Shown here piece after piece: positions 19,243 to 31,669 of a stretch of 64,000 bases of DNA. The stretch comes from Superficieibacter electus. GTDB taxonomy: Bacteria > Pseudomonadota > Gammaproteobacteria > Enterobacterales > Enterobacteriaceae. Under the pieces are notes generated by a model. The model was not told where the DNA came from, did no database searches, and saw nothing but the letters and a program-made list of their open reading frames with translations. Within the stretch, counting starts at the first letter, position 1. Every line of letters begins with the position of its first letter. The stretch is taken from assembly GCF_002915575.1 (NCBI RefSeq), contig NZ_PQGD01000002.1:287169-351168 (forward strand), in the 5' to 3' direction. Position numbers and translations under genes: made by a program.

Positions 19243-19613
19243 GGAAGGAGCTTCGCTTTTAAACCGCCGGAGAAAAGTAAGCTCCTTCCTTTCGCGAAAA
19301 AAGAGACGTTATATTCCATCATTGCCATCTCAATCTTCCCAAGCGCCTCCCAGTCAGGGCAGTGATTATTCACCAGCGCGCGAGTAGTCAGTCGCAGCGG
19401 CGTGCCGTTGATATCTACGGCGACAAAGGACATCAACTTAAGCATCGTCTCTTCGTTGACTGCGTAATCCCCCATTTTCGGCATGGCACTGAGCGGATAT
19501 TTACAAACAATCTCCCGGCCTTCTATGGCCGGGAATTTACTGATGATGTAGTTGCGCTCATTGCCGTCCTGGTCAATAACTTGAAATTCTTTGGGTTGAA
19601 TTAATTCGGCCAT
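19170..19613 (-). CDS. tail assembly chaperone, first frame (G part)
   Basis: A 147-residue protein ([22 protein letters not shown] start, removed from the virion after assembly in related phages) located between the tail tube and the tape measure. It contains the heptamer T TTA AAA in the correct frame at 19263-19257, allowing a fraction of ribosomes to shift into the overlapping second frame and add a 60-residue domain that binds the tape measure. Confidence 0.75.
   Translation of the reverse strand: MAELIQPKEFQVIDQDGNERNYIISKFPAIEGREIVCKYPLSAMPKMGDYAVNEETMLKLMSFVAVDINGTPLRLTTRALVNNHCPDWEALGKIEMAMMEYNVSFFAKGRSLLFSGGLKAKLLPWITKMSTALSAQLSQKGGPRSTN
19257..19263 (-). promoter_or_regulatory. 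programmed -1 frameshift slippery site
   Basis: On the minus strand the codons GGT TTA AAA GCG present T TTA AAA, a canonical X XXY YYZ heptamer, in the zero frame of the first chaperone gene. Shifting back one base yields KSEAPSVDYQNVDG and continues through the second frame. Confidence 0.7.
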
Positions 19614-20056
19614 CAGAATGTTGTCCTGTTTTCGAATGCAAAAATATAAGCGTTGGTTTTAAATCGCCCGGCGCTTGAAACACCTTTGCCGGGCATTGAA
19701 TCGGTTAATTTCCCGTTGGTGTACGTTGCGCCGCTGTCGTCAGGATAAATCACCGTCATAGTGATAATGTCCAGTGCGGACCGTTTTCCCTTCGCCACGC
19801 GGTTGGCCTCTGCCAGCACCTGCAAATTTTTGTCATCATCACTACCAGGGATCACGTTCAGCGTAGGTGTCAATGGGGATGCCTTGCTCCACGTAATCAG
19901 ATCACCATTCAGCCCCATCGCCTTATCCGCAATTTGCATTGACGGGATATCAAACGGATCAGCATCATCAGCAAACTGAGTTATTGTGATGCCGCTGGGG
20001 AATGTGTTTGATGCGACTACTGTCACGCGCAGGCCAACGCCTGAAATATCTTCCAT
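19613..20056 (-). CDS. DUF3277 tail tube protein
   Basis: A 147-residue protein immediately after the sheath gene, the usual position of the inner tail tube. Sequence features such as [14 protein letters not shown] and the C-terminal [10 protein letters not shown] match the DUF3277 family of myovirus tube proteins. It would polymerise into the tube through which DNA passes. Confidence 0.78.
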   Translation of the reverse strand: MEDISGVGLRVTVVASNTFPSGITITQFADDADPFDIPSMQIADKAMGLNGDLITWSKASPLTPTLNVIPGSDDDKNLQVLAEANRVAKGKRSALDIITMTVIYPDDSGATYTNGKLTDSMPGKGVSSAGRFKTNAYIFAFENRTTF

Positions 20057-20072
20057 CTTATTTCCTCAGATA

Positions 20073-22157
<2,085 letters not shown>

Positions 22158-22165
<8 letters not shown>

Positions 22166-22526
22166 CGCCGATCTCCGCACACAGCACCGCGTTCCAGCCG
22201 TCAATAGCGCGCCAAGGCGTTACGGACTCGCACTGATAGCGCCGCCCGTCAAACACCAACTGATCGCCCGACACGTCGCGGGAGACATCCAGCAGGTCAG
22301 CGGATACGTAAAAATTCCAGTAGGTTTTCTGGTAATCCAGGCCGAGGTTCGCATACTGCGCGCGCGGGACAGGTTGAAAACTACCGACCACCGACACGGC
22401 TTCAGCGTAAGATGTCACGTCGTATCCGGCGGTGTTCGTCTGTCTCCCGGTGAACGCGTAATACTCCAGTTCCTGAGCACCAATTACATTTAATGCAATG
22501 TTCAGTAAATTGCCGCCTGGAATCAT
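22158..22526 (-). CDS. phage neck protein, unknown family
   Basis: A 122-residue protein (MIPGGNLLNIALNVIG start) in the head-tail connector cluster. Both ends overlap neighbours by one to eight bases. I do not recognise a named domain; the position, between an HK97 gp10-like protein and the tail terminator, suggests a collar or connector role. Confidence 0.55.
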
Positions 22527-23002
22527 TACTCCTCCACTACATGCGTTAATGTGTTTAACATCAATCCGGTATCAACTAACGGCTTCGACAGGTTCCCAAT
22601 TGTGCCACCTCCATTTGCCAGCTTTGCCCGCCTGGCGGCAATTGTTCTCGGGGATAATGCAGGCGTTGTAATATCGGTAATCGTTTTTGCGATATCTCCG
22701 GCTGCTTGCAATCCGATTGAGTCGAATAGCTGATCCACGCTGGCATCGCCATTAACCACTTTTTTTGCCACTGTACGCGCCACCGCTCGCCATACCCCTT
22801 GTCGCTCCTGAATTGTTGGTCGCATGAAAGGGCGGGCGTGTGAGCCCAGTTCGTTAATGGCAGCAACATACGCAACGGGCGTACCGTCTTCATATTTTGC
22901 CGACTCGAACCAGCCCACTTTAGCTTTTTTCCGCTGAAGTTCCGCCATTGCAACCCGCAAACGTTCAGCCATTGGGCCGGGATTCCTGATGAGTTTTCCC
23001 AT
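22526..23002 (-). CDS. HK97 gp10-like neck protein
   Basis: A 158-residue protein with KVGWFESAKYEDGTPVAYVA and NELGSHARPFMRPTIQE, the pattern of gp10/neck-type proteins in which an H-x-x-R-P-F-x-R-P motif is conserved. The ATG at 23002 overlaps the TGA of the preceding gene; a TTG one codon earlier is less likely. Confidence 0.7.
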   Translation of the reverse strand: MGKLIRNPGPMAERLRVAMAELQRKKAKVGWFESAKYEDGTPVAYVAAINELGSHARPFMRPTIQERQGVWRAVARTVAKKVVNGDASVDQLFDSIGLQAAGDIAKTITDITTPALSPRTIAARRAKLANGGGTIGNLSKPLVDTGLMLNTLTHVVEE

Positions 23003-23457
23003 CAAAAAACCCCGCCAACTTTTCTGAACGCCGACAGTTCGGGGTAGAGTCCAACATAAAACCCACCAACCGCTTTGCCGCGAAGTAGTGCCAACAGGCG
23101 CTGACCTGTCGGCGTCAGCGTCAGCCAGTAGTCGAACTCGTCAGAAGCGGCTGGCGGCGCTGCCAGCGTGACAGAAACTTTGTCAATCGTCGCCCCGGTC
23201 ACAATCCCGCCAGCCCCCGCCACTTTCGCCGCAGCGCCAGAAGATCCTGCGGCACTTAGCGCCATCAGATGCGCGGCCATCAGATTGATAGCCAACGCCC
23301 TGCTGTCACCGTTGAGCCAGCCGTAATTTTCGGTGCTGATATAACACGCCGCCTGTTCCCACCAGGATTCAATTTCTGAGTCCGGGTATTTTTCAGGATC
23401 GGCGTAAGCGGGGATTTGTTTGCGAAAGAGCGCGGCGTCAAACGTGAGCGCCGCCAT
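23002..23457 (-). CDS. DUF4054 head-tail connector protein
   Basis: A 151-residue protein beginning MAALTFDAALFRKQIPAYAD, with the central LAINLMAAHLMAL helix conserved in DUF4054 head completion proteins. It is positioned after the capsid genes. A GTG two codons upstream is an alternative start. Confidence 0.7.
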   Translation of the reverse strand: MAALTFDAALFRKQIPAYADPEKYPDSEIESWWEQAACYISTENYGWLNGDSRALAINLMAAHLMALSAAGSSGAAAKVAGAGGIVTGATIDKVSVTLAAPPAASDEFDYWLTLTPTGQRLLALLRGKAVGGFYVGLYPELSAFRKVGGVF

Positions 23458-23459
23458 GA

Positions 23460-23840
23460 TCACGCGCTCTTTTTATTGGTGACAACCTTCGGCGGCTTCT
23501 GGTCTTTTGCGATAAAGTCGCTGTCGGTCAGTGGCGCGGATTCGTCTCGCGCCTCCAGATCGCTTACCACTTTTTCAACAGGGATCGCTTTCTCTTCCAC
23601 CGTGATAAAGCCATTAGCTTTGTGCACCGCAAAGACCGGGTTTTTCTCAAGTAATTCCAGTTCATCCGCTGTAATAGGCGTCACGACCCCCTTCGGGGTC
23701 ACAAAATGTTTGTCTGCAACGTTTGCGCCGCCAGCGACCATCACTACACGGTCAACGAGCGGCAGATCCGCGCCGCCATTGCGGTAAATATGGTATGCCT
23801 GTGATCCGGTCAGCGTTGAGTACACATAATATTCTGACAT
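23460..23840 (-). CDS. small virion-associated hypothetical protein
   Basis: A 126-residue protein starting MSEYYVYSTLTGSQAYHIY after an AAGGAG site. It lies between the major capsid gene and the connector, a position often taken by head decoration or completion proteins. No domain is recognised. The C-terminal 20 residues are basic (KDQKPPKVVTNKKSA). Confidence 0.6.
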   Translation of the reverse strand: MSEYYVYSTLTGSQAYHIYRNGGADLPLVDRVVMVAGGANVADKHFVTPKGVVTPITADELELLEKNPVFAVHKANGFITVEEKAIPVEKVVSDLEARDESAPLTDSDFIAKDQKPPKVVTNKKSA

Positions 23841-23850
23841 GTTTTTCTCC

Positions 23851-24966
23851 TTAGTTCCCGGTTGCGCGCACGCAGGCATACGGGCGTTTCAGCATGACGC
23901 CAGCCATCGCGTTGGTGAATGCCTCGTTGTAGACTTTAACGTCCTGCTTTGCGCCAATCGTTACAAATTTGGCCGGGACGAGTTGTGACCACACGCCTTT
24001 GTCATCCGTCGACACTTCATCAGCGGCAATACCCTCGGCGTGCAACTGCAAAATATTCGCGCCACCGTTTGCCAGGTCGAACTCTGGTGCGGTTTTAATT
24101 CGCCACTTCGGATAGTTTTTGGTCAGCCAGTCTTTCACGCTAACCCCGCTATCCGTCGTAACGCTGAGGAACGTCACCGCGCCGTTAGCCAGCGTCAGCG
24201 TACACTCGTCCTCGGTGGGGTCGACCACCGATTTAGAGTCGACCAGCAGCGCGTTAGCGATAAGGCGGAGGTCTGCGGTAATCTCCTGGAAAGTTTTATA
24301 CGCCCACTGCGTTTTACCGGATGCGCCAGCCGGCAGGGTTTTGTAGGCCGGGGCCGATGGCTCGTTGAGCAGGCCGTAGGTACGGTTGGTGCCGTCGTTG
24401 TAGCCGTAGAAACCAACGTCATTACGGTTTATTTCCAGAGCAATCGCCGCGCCGTTACGCTTGGTAGAAGCGCTGTCGATTTTTACCTTTGCTGCGCGTG
24501 CGCCTTCAAGGTAGCCAACCTGTAATCCCTCTTCAAAGCGGATCACGCTGCGGCGCTCATACGCCAGATTCCAGGAGGAGAGCGGGACGCTGGTATAGTC
24601 GCCATAAACGGCGGCTTTACCCGTCAGTTCCATGACGGTCTGGATGATCTCCTCGTCCTCCCAACTCCCGACTGTCGTGATGCCGATCAGATCGTCAATT
24701 TTGCGCGGTTTGGTTACAGTTGCGACAAAGCCGGGTAGCCAGGTTTGCAACGCCTGTACCGGCACGCCATTGCTCGCCGTCGTGGTCATACCGGGTAGCA
24801 CGGTGGAATCCATCGCGGCTGCCATTGTGCGCAGCGTGCGCGAGTCCATGCAGATCCCCAACTTAGACAGGCCGCGAGGATAGTTGTCGCACTTCTGGAG
24901 GTGGAGTGGGCGAACGTTGCGCGGCCCCACATACGAGTGAATTTCTGAAACGGTTAGAGATGCCAT
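23851..24966 (-). CDS. DUF2184 major capsid protein
   Basis: A 371-residue protein of the DUF2184 family, the major head protein in this myovirus group. Typical segments include RKIDDLIGITTVGSWEDEE near residue 88 and the C-terminal GVMLKRPYACVRATGN. It follows the cement protein and protease genes, consistent with a protease-matured HK97-type capsid. Confidence 0.85.
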   Translation of the reverse strand: MASLTVSEIHSYVGPRNVRPLHLQKCDNYPRGLSKLGICMDSRTLRTMAAAMDSTVLPGMTTTASNGVPVQALQTWLPGFVATVTKPRKIDDLIGITTVGSWEDEEIIQTVMELTGKAAVYGDYTSVPLSSWNLAYERRSVIRFEEGLQVGYLEGARAAKVKIDSASTKRNGAAIALEINRNDVGFYGYNDGTNRTYGLLNEPSAPAYKTLPAGASGKTQWAYKTFQEITADLRLIANALLVDSKSVVDPTEDECTLTLANGAVTFLSVTTDSGVSVKDWLTKNYPKWRIKTAPEFDLANGGANILQLHAEGIAADEVSTDDKGVWSQLVPAKFVTIGAKQDVKVYNEAFTNAMAGVMLKRPYACVRATGN

Positions 24967-24976
24967 TTTTTATCCG

Positions 24977-25471
24977 TTAGTTAGTGATAGTGATAACCGC
25001 CGGGCCAGCGCCTGCGGTGCTGTAGTGGGATACGAACGCATTTGGCACAAACGCTTTCCCCGTGCCTGCGGCTGTGGCCGTAGCGTCAACGGTGTACAGA
25101 ATGCCGTGCTGGGTATCGAAAACGACTTTCTGGCCGATTGTGACGGCAGTGGTAAACGTCACAATCAGAATTCCCATCGTGCAGAACTCGGCATTCAGTC
25201 CGTTTGGCAGGGTCGTGGATGCCTCCAGCGGATTCTGCGCCGTACCATAGAGCGGCTGAGATTTGGGATTGATGAGGATGCCTGCAAACGCACCCGTGCC
25301 GCCAGCCGTTACCGTGCCATCTGCGTTGTACGTAAACGCGCGCCCGATCATGTTGTAGCCAGCATTAGCAGAGTTGATCATCGCCGGAACAGCCCTGCTC
25401 GGACCATCGGCATAAAACTCACCGGGGATACCGAACGCCAGCGAATCGTTAACTTTTGACGGGAACGCCAT
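24977..25471 (-). CDS. Gp24-like structural cement protein
   Basis: A 164-residue beta-rich protein between the protease and major capsid genes. [19 protein letters not shown] at the start and repeated small hydrophobic beta segments fit the Gp24-type cement/decoration family that stabilises the capsid surface. It ends 10 bp before the capsid gene. Confidence 0.7.
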   Translation of the reverse strand: MAFPSKVNDSLAFGIPGEFYADGPSRAVPAMINSANAGYNMIGRAFTYNADGTVTAGGTGAFAGILINPKSQPLYGTAQNPLEASTTLPNGLNAEFCTMGILIVTFTTAVTIGQKVVFDTQHGILYTVDATATAAGTGKAFVPNAFVSHYSTAGAGPAVITITN

Positions 25472-26652
25472 TATTTACCCCCCAGGTAATCGGAAATCTC
25501 ATCACTATCAGCGCTGTCACTGGTCGCCTGATAGGTCGTGTCAATATCGCCGCCGAAATTAATCGGGCGGGCGTGCAGATAGCCCTGTAAAACGGCTTCT
25601 TCCATGCCGTCAGCGCATTTAATGCCGAGCTTTTCAACGCCGTATTTCGCCACTTCGTCGAGCGTTTTTTCACGGTGATCGAACGCCCCTACGTGATGTG
25701 ATAGTTGCTCAGCCAGCGCATCGCGACGGGCAATCTGTCCCATCAGCACTTTCATGCCGTCTTTTTTAAAACCGTCCAGGGCGCTGCGCGTTTCCTTCAC
25801 TTCGGCGCGGAGTTTTTTAATTGCTGCATCCTGCGCAGCAGCAGTTTTTTCTTCCGGCGGCACGTCCTCGTCTCCCGTTTTTTCTTCCGGCGGTGTTGCC
25901 TCCCCTTCCTTCGGCGGTACATCAGCATCAGGCGTTGGTTTCGGCTCGGGCTGGTTGCCCCCCTGTGCCGCCTGAAACTGCTGGATAATCGGCATGATCT
26001 GCTTGATAGCCGCAGCGCACTGCGCCAGCGTCATATCCCCCTCGCCAGCGCCTTCGCCGTCGGTAGTTTCTTTTCCTGGTTCCATCTGTTTTAACTCCAT
26101 TGCTGAGTCGATTGTAAATTTAAAGTGGTCGAGTACCGCGACGCTCGGCCCCATCCGGCCCTCGTCAACCAGGGCGATGTGGTTGCCCCTGATTTTGAGC
26201 TGCACGTAGTCATAGGGCTGACCGTTCCACGTCCCCGGCTGTTGCACATACACGCAGCGGTAGCCGCATGAGAGTTCTTTTTTGCCACTGCCGATCAGAT
26301 CTGCCAGGTGCTGAGAAAAAACTTTTAAATTTGCGTAGAGAGTCCCCTGATTTTCGTCACCCTCGAAAACGACGTTTTCACCGATAACGCCCTCTACACC
26401 GTACTGTTCGGCAGGTGTCTCGCCCTCGCCGAGCATTTCGTGATCGTTGATAAACGGCAGCAGCCGGAATGACGACAGACACTCCGGGTCCGCCAGCGCC
26501 TCCGCCGGACGGTAAACCATGTAAACCGTGTCTGGCTCCGGTGCGCCAATACTCGATCCCAGATAAGGAAAAACCCCAACTTTTGAGATGGGGTTTTTGG
26601 GGATTTCAAACCACTTATTGAGATCGTAGATTCGTTGTGACTGGCCCATCAT
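25471..26652 (-). CDS. DUF2213 prohead protease with scaffold-like tail
   Basis: A 393-residue protein. Residues 1-180 match the DUF2213 family ([29 protein letters not shown]), predicted head maturation proteases with a conserved N-H-x-A-L-V motif. The C-terminal half is acidic and proline-rich with a duplicated PPEEKT and predicted coiled coil, resembling a scaffold fused to the protease. ATG 26652 overlaps the end of the head morphogenesis gene. Confidence 0.75.
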   Translation of the reverse strand: MMGQSQRIYDLNKWFEIPKNPISKVGVFPYLGSSIGAPEPDTVYMVYRPAEALADPECLSSFRLLPFINDHEMLGEGETPAEQYGVEGVIGENVVFEGDENQGTLYANLKVFSQHLADLIGSGKKELSCGYRCVYVQQPGTWNGQPYDYVQLKIRGNHIALVDEGRMGPSVAVLDHFKFTIDSAMELKQMEPGKETTDGEGAGEGDMTLAQCAAAIKQIMPIIQQFQAAQGGNQPEPKPTPDADVPPKEGEATPPEEKTGDEDVPPEEKTAAAQDAAIKKLRAEVKETRSALDGFKKDGMKVLMGQIARRDALAEQLSHHVGAFDHREKTLDEVAKYGVEKLGIKCADGMEEAVLQGYLHARPINFGGDIDTTYQATSDSADSDEISDYLGGK

Positions 26653-27521
26653 GTTGTTGTTCCGTCGTCGAGTTCTATCACCGGACGCATCCGGCATTTG
26701 CAGTTCGGTAGTTGACCTGGGAGGCCGCGCTCCCCTGTTTTTGGGTCAATAACTGGCGGGTTATCCAGGTCAAATATATTTCCGTTAAGATTGTGCAAAT
26801 GAAACGGTCGGGGGTGATGACCACCGGCAGAGTGGAGCCATTCAAATTTACGGATACCGGCTGATCTCATGCGCCCTGCGTTAATCGTGTTATAGACCTT
26901 GCGCGTTTGATCAAGAGCCATGTTGCTGGCGTGTCGTTCAGTGATTCCGTTTTGCCTTTCGAAAAAAGGCACCAAATCGGCCAGTCCATTCCCGGAGCTG
27001 ATTGAGGATGTCACCGCATTTTTGACGCTGCCCAGGTATTTTTCGGGAATCGACACAATGAGGTTTACGCTCTGAGTCACCGCTGCGCTGAGCTTCTCTT
27101 TTAGTGGGCCAGAAAAAAAATCAGTACTGAGAGTCACGCCTCCTGTCAGTTGCTCAATGCTTTGGCTGAGGCTGGAGCGGCTTGTAGCTGCGGCTCCGCT
27201 CAACATTTTTTCAGTGATACTCTTCGCTCGGCTTTTAAAAATTTTCATAAATGTATTTGTTAGCGCGTTCAATAAAATTCTTGACTGGCTGGATACGCTG
27301 GCATCCATGCCAAAGAACTGCCTGCCAACATCTGACCGGAATAGCGCCAGCACCTCGCGCTGCGTTTCACGGGTCATCTGCCTGACCAGTTTCAGCAAAT
27401 CAGCCTCAATACGGGTAGATAACGCAGCGTTGTAGTTAAGCGGTGTTCCCCGGATTATCTGGGGCTTGAATTGCTGCGCCCACTGTTCCCGCCGCTTCGA
27501 CAGGGAGATCCTCTTCGCCAT
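26649..27521 (-). CDS. Mu gpF-like head morphogenesis protein
   Basis: A 290-residue minor head protein with the C-terminal Phage_Mu_F signature: [18 protein letters not shown] and [14 protein letters not shown], where the N-C-K-C-R motif is diagnostic. Such proteins join the portal to the capsid interior. It overlaps the portal gene by 86 bp. Confidence 0.85.
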   Translation of the reverse strand: MAKRISLSKRREQWAQQFKPQIIRGTPLNYNAALSTRIEADLLKLVRQMTRETQREVLALFRSDVGRQFFGMDASVSSQSRILLNALTNTFMKIFKSRAKSITEKMLSGAAATSRSSLSQSIEQLTGGVTLSTDFFSGPLKEKLSAAVTQSVNLIVSIPEKYLGSVKNAVTSSISSGNGLADLVPFFERQNGITERHASNMALDQTRKVYNTINAGRMRSAGIRKFEWLHSAGGHHPRPFHLHNLNGNIFDLDNPPVIDPKTGERGLPGQLPNCKCRMRPVIELDDGTTT

Positions 27522-28968
27522 CAGTATCCTCGTATGCCTCCAGTCCGCTGTAACCGCTGTCCGGATCTTTAATCAGCCGGTTGCGTATGTCCACGCCGTC
27601 AACCGCACCAGCCTGAGCCAGCGCCGTATCGGTCTGCGATTTTTTCAGGTTAATGTCAGCCTGCTCAGTTGCCGTCAGTGACGCCACGGGCAGCCAGGTG
27701 ATTTCAGTGTCTACCGGAGCAATCCCGAATCGGGGCGCGATATCAGACCGCATGGTTAACTGGTGGTGACGCTCAGCAAAAGGCGTCAGGTCGTTTTCCT
27801 GGATACTCTCCAGTTCCTCGTGATAGTTCGCCTCCTCGTAACTGCCACTGGAATTAAAGCCCTTCGGTGAAGTACCGAGAAGTTTTGTTGACGGCACATT
27901 TGCCGCCCCGGCGACGAGTTGATATTGCGTCATCGTCACGGTATCCACGTCGCCCAGCGCGGTATCGTTCTGCTGGTATGTGTCGCCCCGGTCGATAATT
28001 TTTACGCCGTAGTTATTCAGGTAGTACTGCCAGAGCGCCATGCGTTCCTCAAACGCTGCCTGGTCGGTAATCGCCGCCGCAGTGTTGAGTGCCAGCACAG
28101 TGCTACGTTTGGTTAGCGCCAGTTGCGGCCCTTCGTTAGCGGTGCGCTCAGCGGCGTAAACGCGCTCAAAAATTTTCTGCGGGATAGACACGCCGCCGTA
28201 GTTGTACGTCGGCTTGAGTGCGTCCGGGACTTCGTTAGCGCGGAAAATGCAAAAATGCGACCGGTGAACACGCCCGATCCCGTTCAAGCGCCACCAGGTT
28301 GGTTCGTAAAAATGCAGACTGGCTGGGTTTGCCGTTGCGGAGCGATCCAGTTCCGGCGTCACCCAATATGGATCAATTTGCGAAATCCCGCGATAACTGC
28401 CGGGTTTTACGCCGTCTATATTGAACGGCTTGGCGTAGTAGTTCGGATCGTCGGAGTCGACCAGAAACAGCGCGTGACGGACGCCGAAAATCCGACCCAT
28501 TCTTATAAATTCGCGTAAATTTCTGTTTAAGCCGTAGCGCTTATCGAGCGTTTTCATCGCCGTGATTATTTATGGCCGCGCCTTGCTGCCGTCATTCACG
28601 GTGATTTCGTAACCGTTACGCACCGCGTCGCGCGCGGGCATCGTGCAGGCTTTATCAACTAGCCAGTGCTGCGCGATGATGGCGCACAGTTGATACCCGA
28701 TAAACCCCTGGCTGGCGTACCACGCTAACTGCGCATCCGGCACGCTGGCAGCAGTGCCGCCCCACTTGCCGATGGCGGCGTCCATGCCCTGCCCCTTTTT
28801 CAGCTTGGGCATAGGCGTCTGAATGCTCCTGGCTATCAGCGCCGCGCGGTCAAACTCCGGGACGCCAAGGGGAATGTCAGTCGAAAAAAAACCCGCTCCT
28901 GGTGTGGGCGGGTTCTCGATTTTAATCTTTTCGGGTTCAGGCTTTTGCCTGCGGAACGGCCAGATCAT
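27436..28968 (-). pseudogene. DUF1073 portal gene interrupted by an ochre codon
   Basis: The frame from 28968 stops at TAA 28570-28572 after 132 residues, and the same frame continues without a gap to 27436. Joined, it gives a 510-residue portal of the DUF1073 type: [10 protein letters not shown] before the stop and [21 protein letters not shown] just after it are normally contiguous in this family. A single base change (for example GAA to TAA) accounts for it. The 373-residue downstream piece begins at ATG 28557 without a clear ribosome-binding site. Without readthrough the phage should lack a working portal. Confidence 0.88.
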
Positions 28969-30602
28969 CAGTCAAAAAATCCTCGTTGCGGGTTAATCAG
29001 CATGTCATCGATCGCATCCATCGCAGTATCCAGCATGTCGTCATGATCGTGAGTATCGTCTGCGGTAAACGCCACTGCCTCAGCGACGAAACCGACAACC
29101 CACTGAGTTGTCCCGGCAATAGTGATGCCGTCGCTGTAATACGTGTGGAATAGCGGATTACGGTCCGCATCGTGCGTGTCGGGAATAAATACCTTCCCGG
29201 TTTTCAGTTGAGGGACGCAGTTCAGGCACCGCACGAGTTTATTCTCACCCTCACCACGCTGGACAGCGTTGATTGGGATTGCCTGGCGCTTTGTGAGCGT
29301 CGTTATTAGCCCCTGTCCGGCCTGTTTATCCTCTATCGCCATATAGCGCAACGGGGCACGCTGGAGGGTGTCGGACGCTTGCCAGCGTAGCCACACCTCT
29401 TCAGCCTTCAGCAATAACTCTTCCGGGTCCCACTTCCCGCGCTCCATGTCGATTACATACATGTTGCCGTCAGCCCCCATTCCCGCCAGGGTAAACACGG
29501 TGTAGTCGTTGAAATCTTTAATCTTGCCTGAGTTCGTATCGACGTACACGGCACGCCAGAGCAGGCGCGGCAGTTTGGCATAGGTGCGGAACCACTGCCC
29601 GTTAATCAGCCCGCCCGATAGCGCTGCCGGATTCTGCTGGTACTGGCTCAGGAACGTATAAGAATCGCGCTCCCACAGCGCCAGCAAATCACCGACGTAT
29701 TCCATTTCTGGCCAGTAAGACCAGTAGCGCACCCCGGCGACCGTGACACTGTCCGTGTCTTTTACCGTATTCCAGCACTGCGTTCGCCAGGGTTCCGGCA
29801 AGCTGTCGATATACTCTTCGCTGATCATCGCGGGAATAACGACGTGTTCAAAGCCCAGGCCCATGCCGCCGGACAACATAAACCCGGTAGCGTCATCAAC
29901 ATGTAAACGCTGCTGAATAGAGATAATCGGTGTCGGATGGTCTTTAGAGCGATCCCCGCGACGGGAACGAATAGTGTTAACCAAAAGCTGATTCGCTGAT
30001 TTACGTTTCGTCTCAGAAAACATATCCAGCGGTTTATTAAAATCATCCAGCAGCACATACCCGGAAAATTCCGCACCGGGATAACCACCACGCCCCCCAG
30101 TGATTTGGCCGCCACCAGCTCGCGATACGGTTTGCCCTACCGAGCGCCCCAGTGAGTTAATTATCTCCCACTCATCAGCCTGCTTAACGCCAAACTGGCA
30201 TGGCCATAACTCCTGATATTCCGGACTGGCGATAATATCGCGCGTCCGGCGACTGTTACGCTTTACCAGTGAATCAGAAAAGGAAATATTCAGGTTACGA
30301 AAGCGCTGCAACTTTTTTTCCTGAATCAGCGCATTTATATAAGCCGGCAGATGAATAGAAAAAAACTCTGTCTTTGTAGATCCTGGCGGTGTGTTGATAA
30401 TCAGATTTCGTTGTGCCGCCGTACCGTTGATAATCGAGTCAATTTTTGACGACATCATGCGGTGGTGCCAGTTGACCATCATCCGGTCGCCCTGGATTAA
30501 CTCAAACCAGAGCCGTGTATAGTTGAGAAATGATCGCGTTGATTTATTTTTCAGTATTACACGCTGCGGAAAACTAAGACTGTCCCATTCAATCAGAGCC
30601 AT
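28968..30602 (-). CDS. terL: terminase large subunit
   Basis: A 544-residue packaging motor. The ATPase domain has a P-loop variant [11 protein letters not shown] near residue 70 and a Walker B VLLDDFN near residue 182. The C-terminal nuclease domain has the acidic clusters [16 protein letters not shown] and [13 protein letters not shown]. The last base of its stop codon is shared with the portal start and its own start overlaps terS. It cuts and packages phage DNA into proheads. Confidence 0.9.
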   Translation of the reverse strand: MALIEWDSLSFPQRVILKNKSTRSFLNYTRLWFELIQGDRMMVNWHHRMMSSKIDSIINGTAAQRNLIINTPPGSTKTEFFSIHLPAYINALIQEKKLQRFRNLNISFSDSLVKRNSRRTRDIIASPEYQELWPCQFGVKQADEWEIINSLGRSVGQTVSRAGGGQITGGRGGYPGAEFSGYVLLDDFNKPLDMFSETKRKSANQLLVNTIRSRRGDRSKDHPTPIISIQQRLHVDDATGFMLSGGMGLGFEHVVIPAMISEEYIDSLPEPWRTQCWNTVKDTDSVTVAGVRYWSYWPEMEYVGDLLALWERDSYTFLSQYQQNPAALSGGLINGQWFRTYAKLPRLLWRAVYVDTNSGKIKDFNDYTVFTLAGMGADGNMYVIDMERGKWDPEELLLKAEEVWLRWQASDTLQRAPLRYMAIEDKQAGQGLITTLTKRQAIPINAVQRGEGENKLVRCLNCVPQLKTGKVFIPDTHDADRNPLFHTYYSDGITIAGTTQWVVGFVAEAVAFTADDTHDHDDMLDTAMDAIDDMLINPQRGFFD

Positions 30603-31612
30603 CAGTCCAGATCTCCAAACTCGCTGTTGATCCAGTCCTGCGCCTTGCGGTAGTCCTCAGGCGTATAGCCTGTAACAGGTTGCATGCCCGTTGGTAAACT
30701 GCCTGCACCGTGTCTCGCGGTCAACAGCCTGGACAATTCACGGCGTGCGGCATCCTGGCTGGCAGTCTGCACCTCAATCCCGAATTTCGTTTCTTTCACT
30801 CCGGCATACAGCCAACGGGCGTTACCCTCCAGATCCCGCGTATCGGTAATAAACACCTCGCTGATGCCCTCCCCGCCGCATTTAGGGCAATCAGGGTGAG
30901 GGTCGGCGGTATTCACAAACCCGAGGCCACCATACTCCGGCGGCTGTTTACCATCTTTGGCGGCAGAGGCTGACGCGCGGTCAAATTCTGCTACATCACG
31001 CCACTGATACAGGTGGTACTCACCCCAGCAGTAACGGCAGTTAACGCGCCTGTGCTGCGCCAGTTCGTTTGGGTCTGCGTTTGCTATTGCGGTGTACTGG
31101 TGAATCAGGTCGTCAATCGTTGCGGCCTGCCGTTTTTCCAGTTTATCGCGGAGATGTCGGACGTATCGGGATACCCGTATATTTCTGTATACCTGGCTCG
31201 CTGCAAAGTAAGCGTTGTTGCCGGTGCATTTGTATCCGGCAAGTTTGTACGCCTCAACCCGAGTTTTCCCCGCCGTCACGTACTGAGCAAAAAGCGCCTG
31301 CTGCGGAGATAGACCGAAACTACTGGAATCATAACCGTCTTCCACCACCTCAGAGAAAATAATTTTTTCTTCCTGTACTTTTTCTTCGGAGGATTTTTTT
31401 TTATTTTCACGCTCTTTTTTTTGCGCAGTTTTTTTTGTGCTCTGCGCAGCTTTTTTTTGCGCAGTTTTTTGCGCAGTGGATTTTTTGATATAGCGTCGGG
31501 CGGTGGCGTAGTTCAGCCCCTGCGCTTCACACCATTCTTTCGGTGATATACCTGATTTGGCATATTCGGACAGGAACCGACGCTGAATCTCCCTCCAGTC
31601 CGGTTTTGCCAT
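30602..31612 (-). CDS. terS: terminase small subunit (Terminase_2-like)
   Basis: A 336-residue protein. Residues 1-45 form a helix-turn-helix-like domain (GISPKEWCEAQGLNYATARRYIKKS). A very lysine- and glutamine-rich linker (TAQKTAQKKAAQSTKKTAQKK) encoded by short A/T-rich repeats follows, then the Terminase_2 core with LSPQQALFAQYVTAGKTRVEAYKLAG and a zinc-ribbon-like CRYC...CPKCGG. It should recognise the pac or cos site and recruit TerL. The linker is unusually repetitive. Confidence 0.82.
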   Translation of the reverse strand: MAKPDWREIQRRFLSEYAKSGISPKEWCEAQGLNYATARRYIKKSTAQKTAQKKAAQSTKKTAQKKERENKKKSSEEKVQEEKIIFSEVVEDGYDSSSFGLSPQQALFAQYVTAGKTRVEAYKLAGYKCTGNNAYFAASQVYRNIRVSRYVRHLRDKLEKRQAATIDDLIHQYTAIANADPNELAQHRRVNCRYCWGEYHLYQWRDVAEFDRASASAAKDGKQPPEYGGLGFVNTADPHPDCPKCGGEGISEVFITDTRDLEGNARWLYAGVKETKFGIEVQTASQDAARRELSRLLTARHGAGSLPTGMQPVTGYTPEDYRKAQDWINSEFGDLD

Positions 31613-31648
31613 TATTTTTATCTCTGATTACTTTACAGACCTTCTATG

Positions 31649-31669
31649 AAAAAACCGCCCGTAGGCGGC
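31649..31669 (-). terminator. rho-independent terminator of the DUF4145 gene
   Basis: On the minus strand GCCGCC pairs with GGCGGT around TACG, and the hairpin is followed by six T. It directly follows the stop codon of the DUF4145 gene. Confidence 0.75.
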
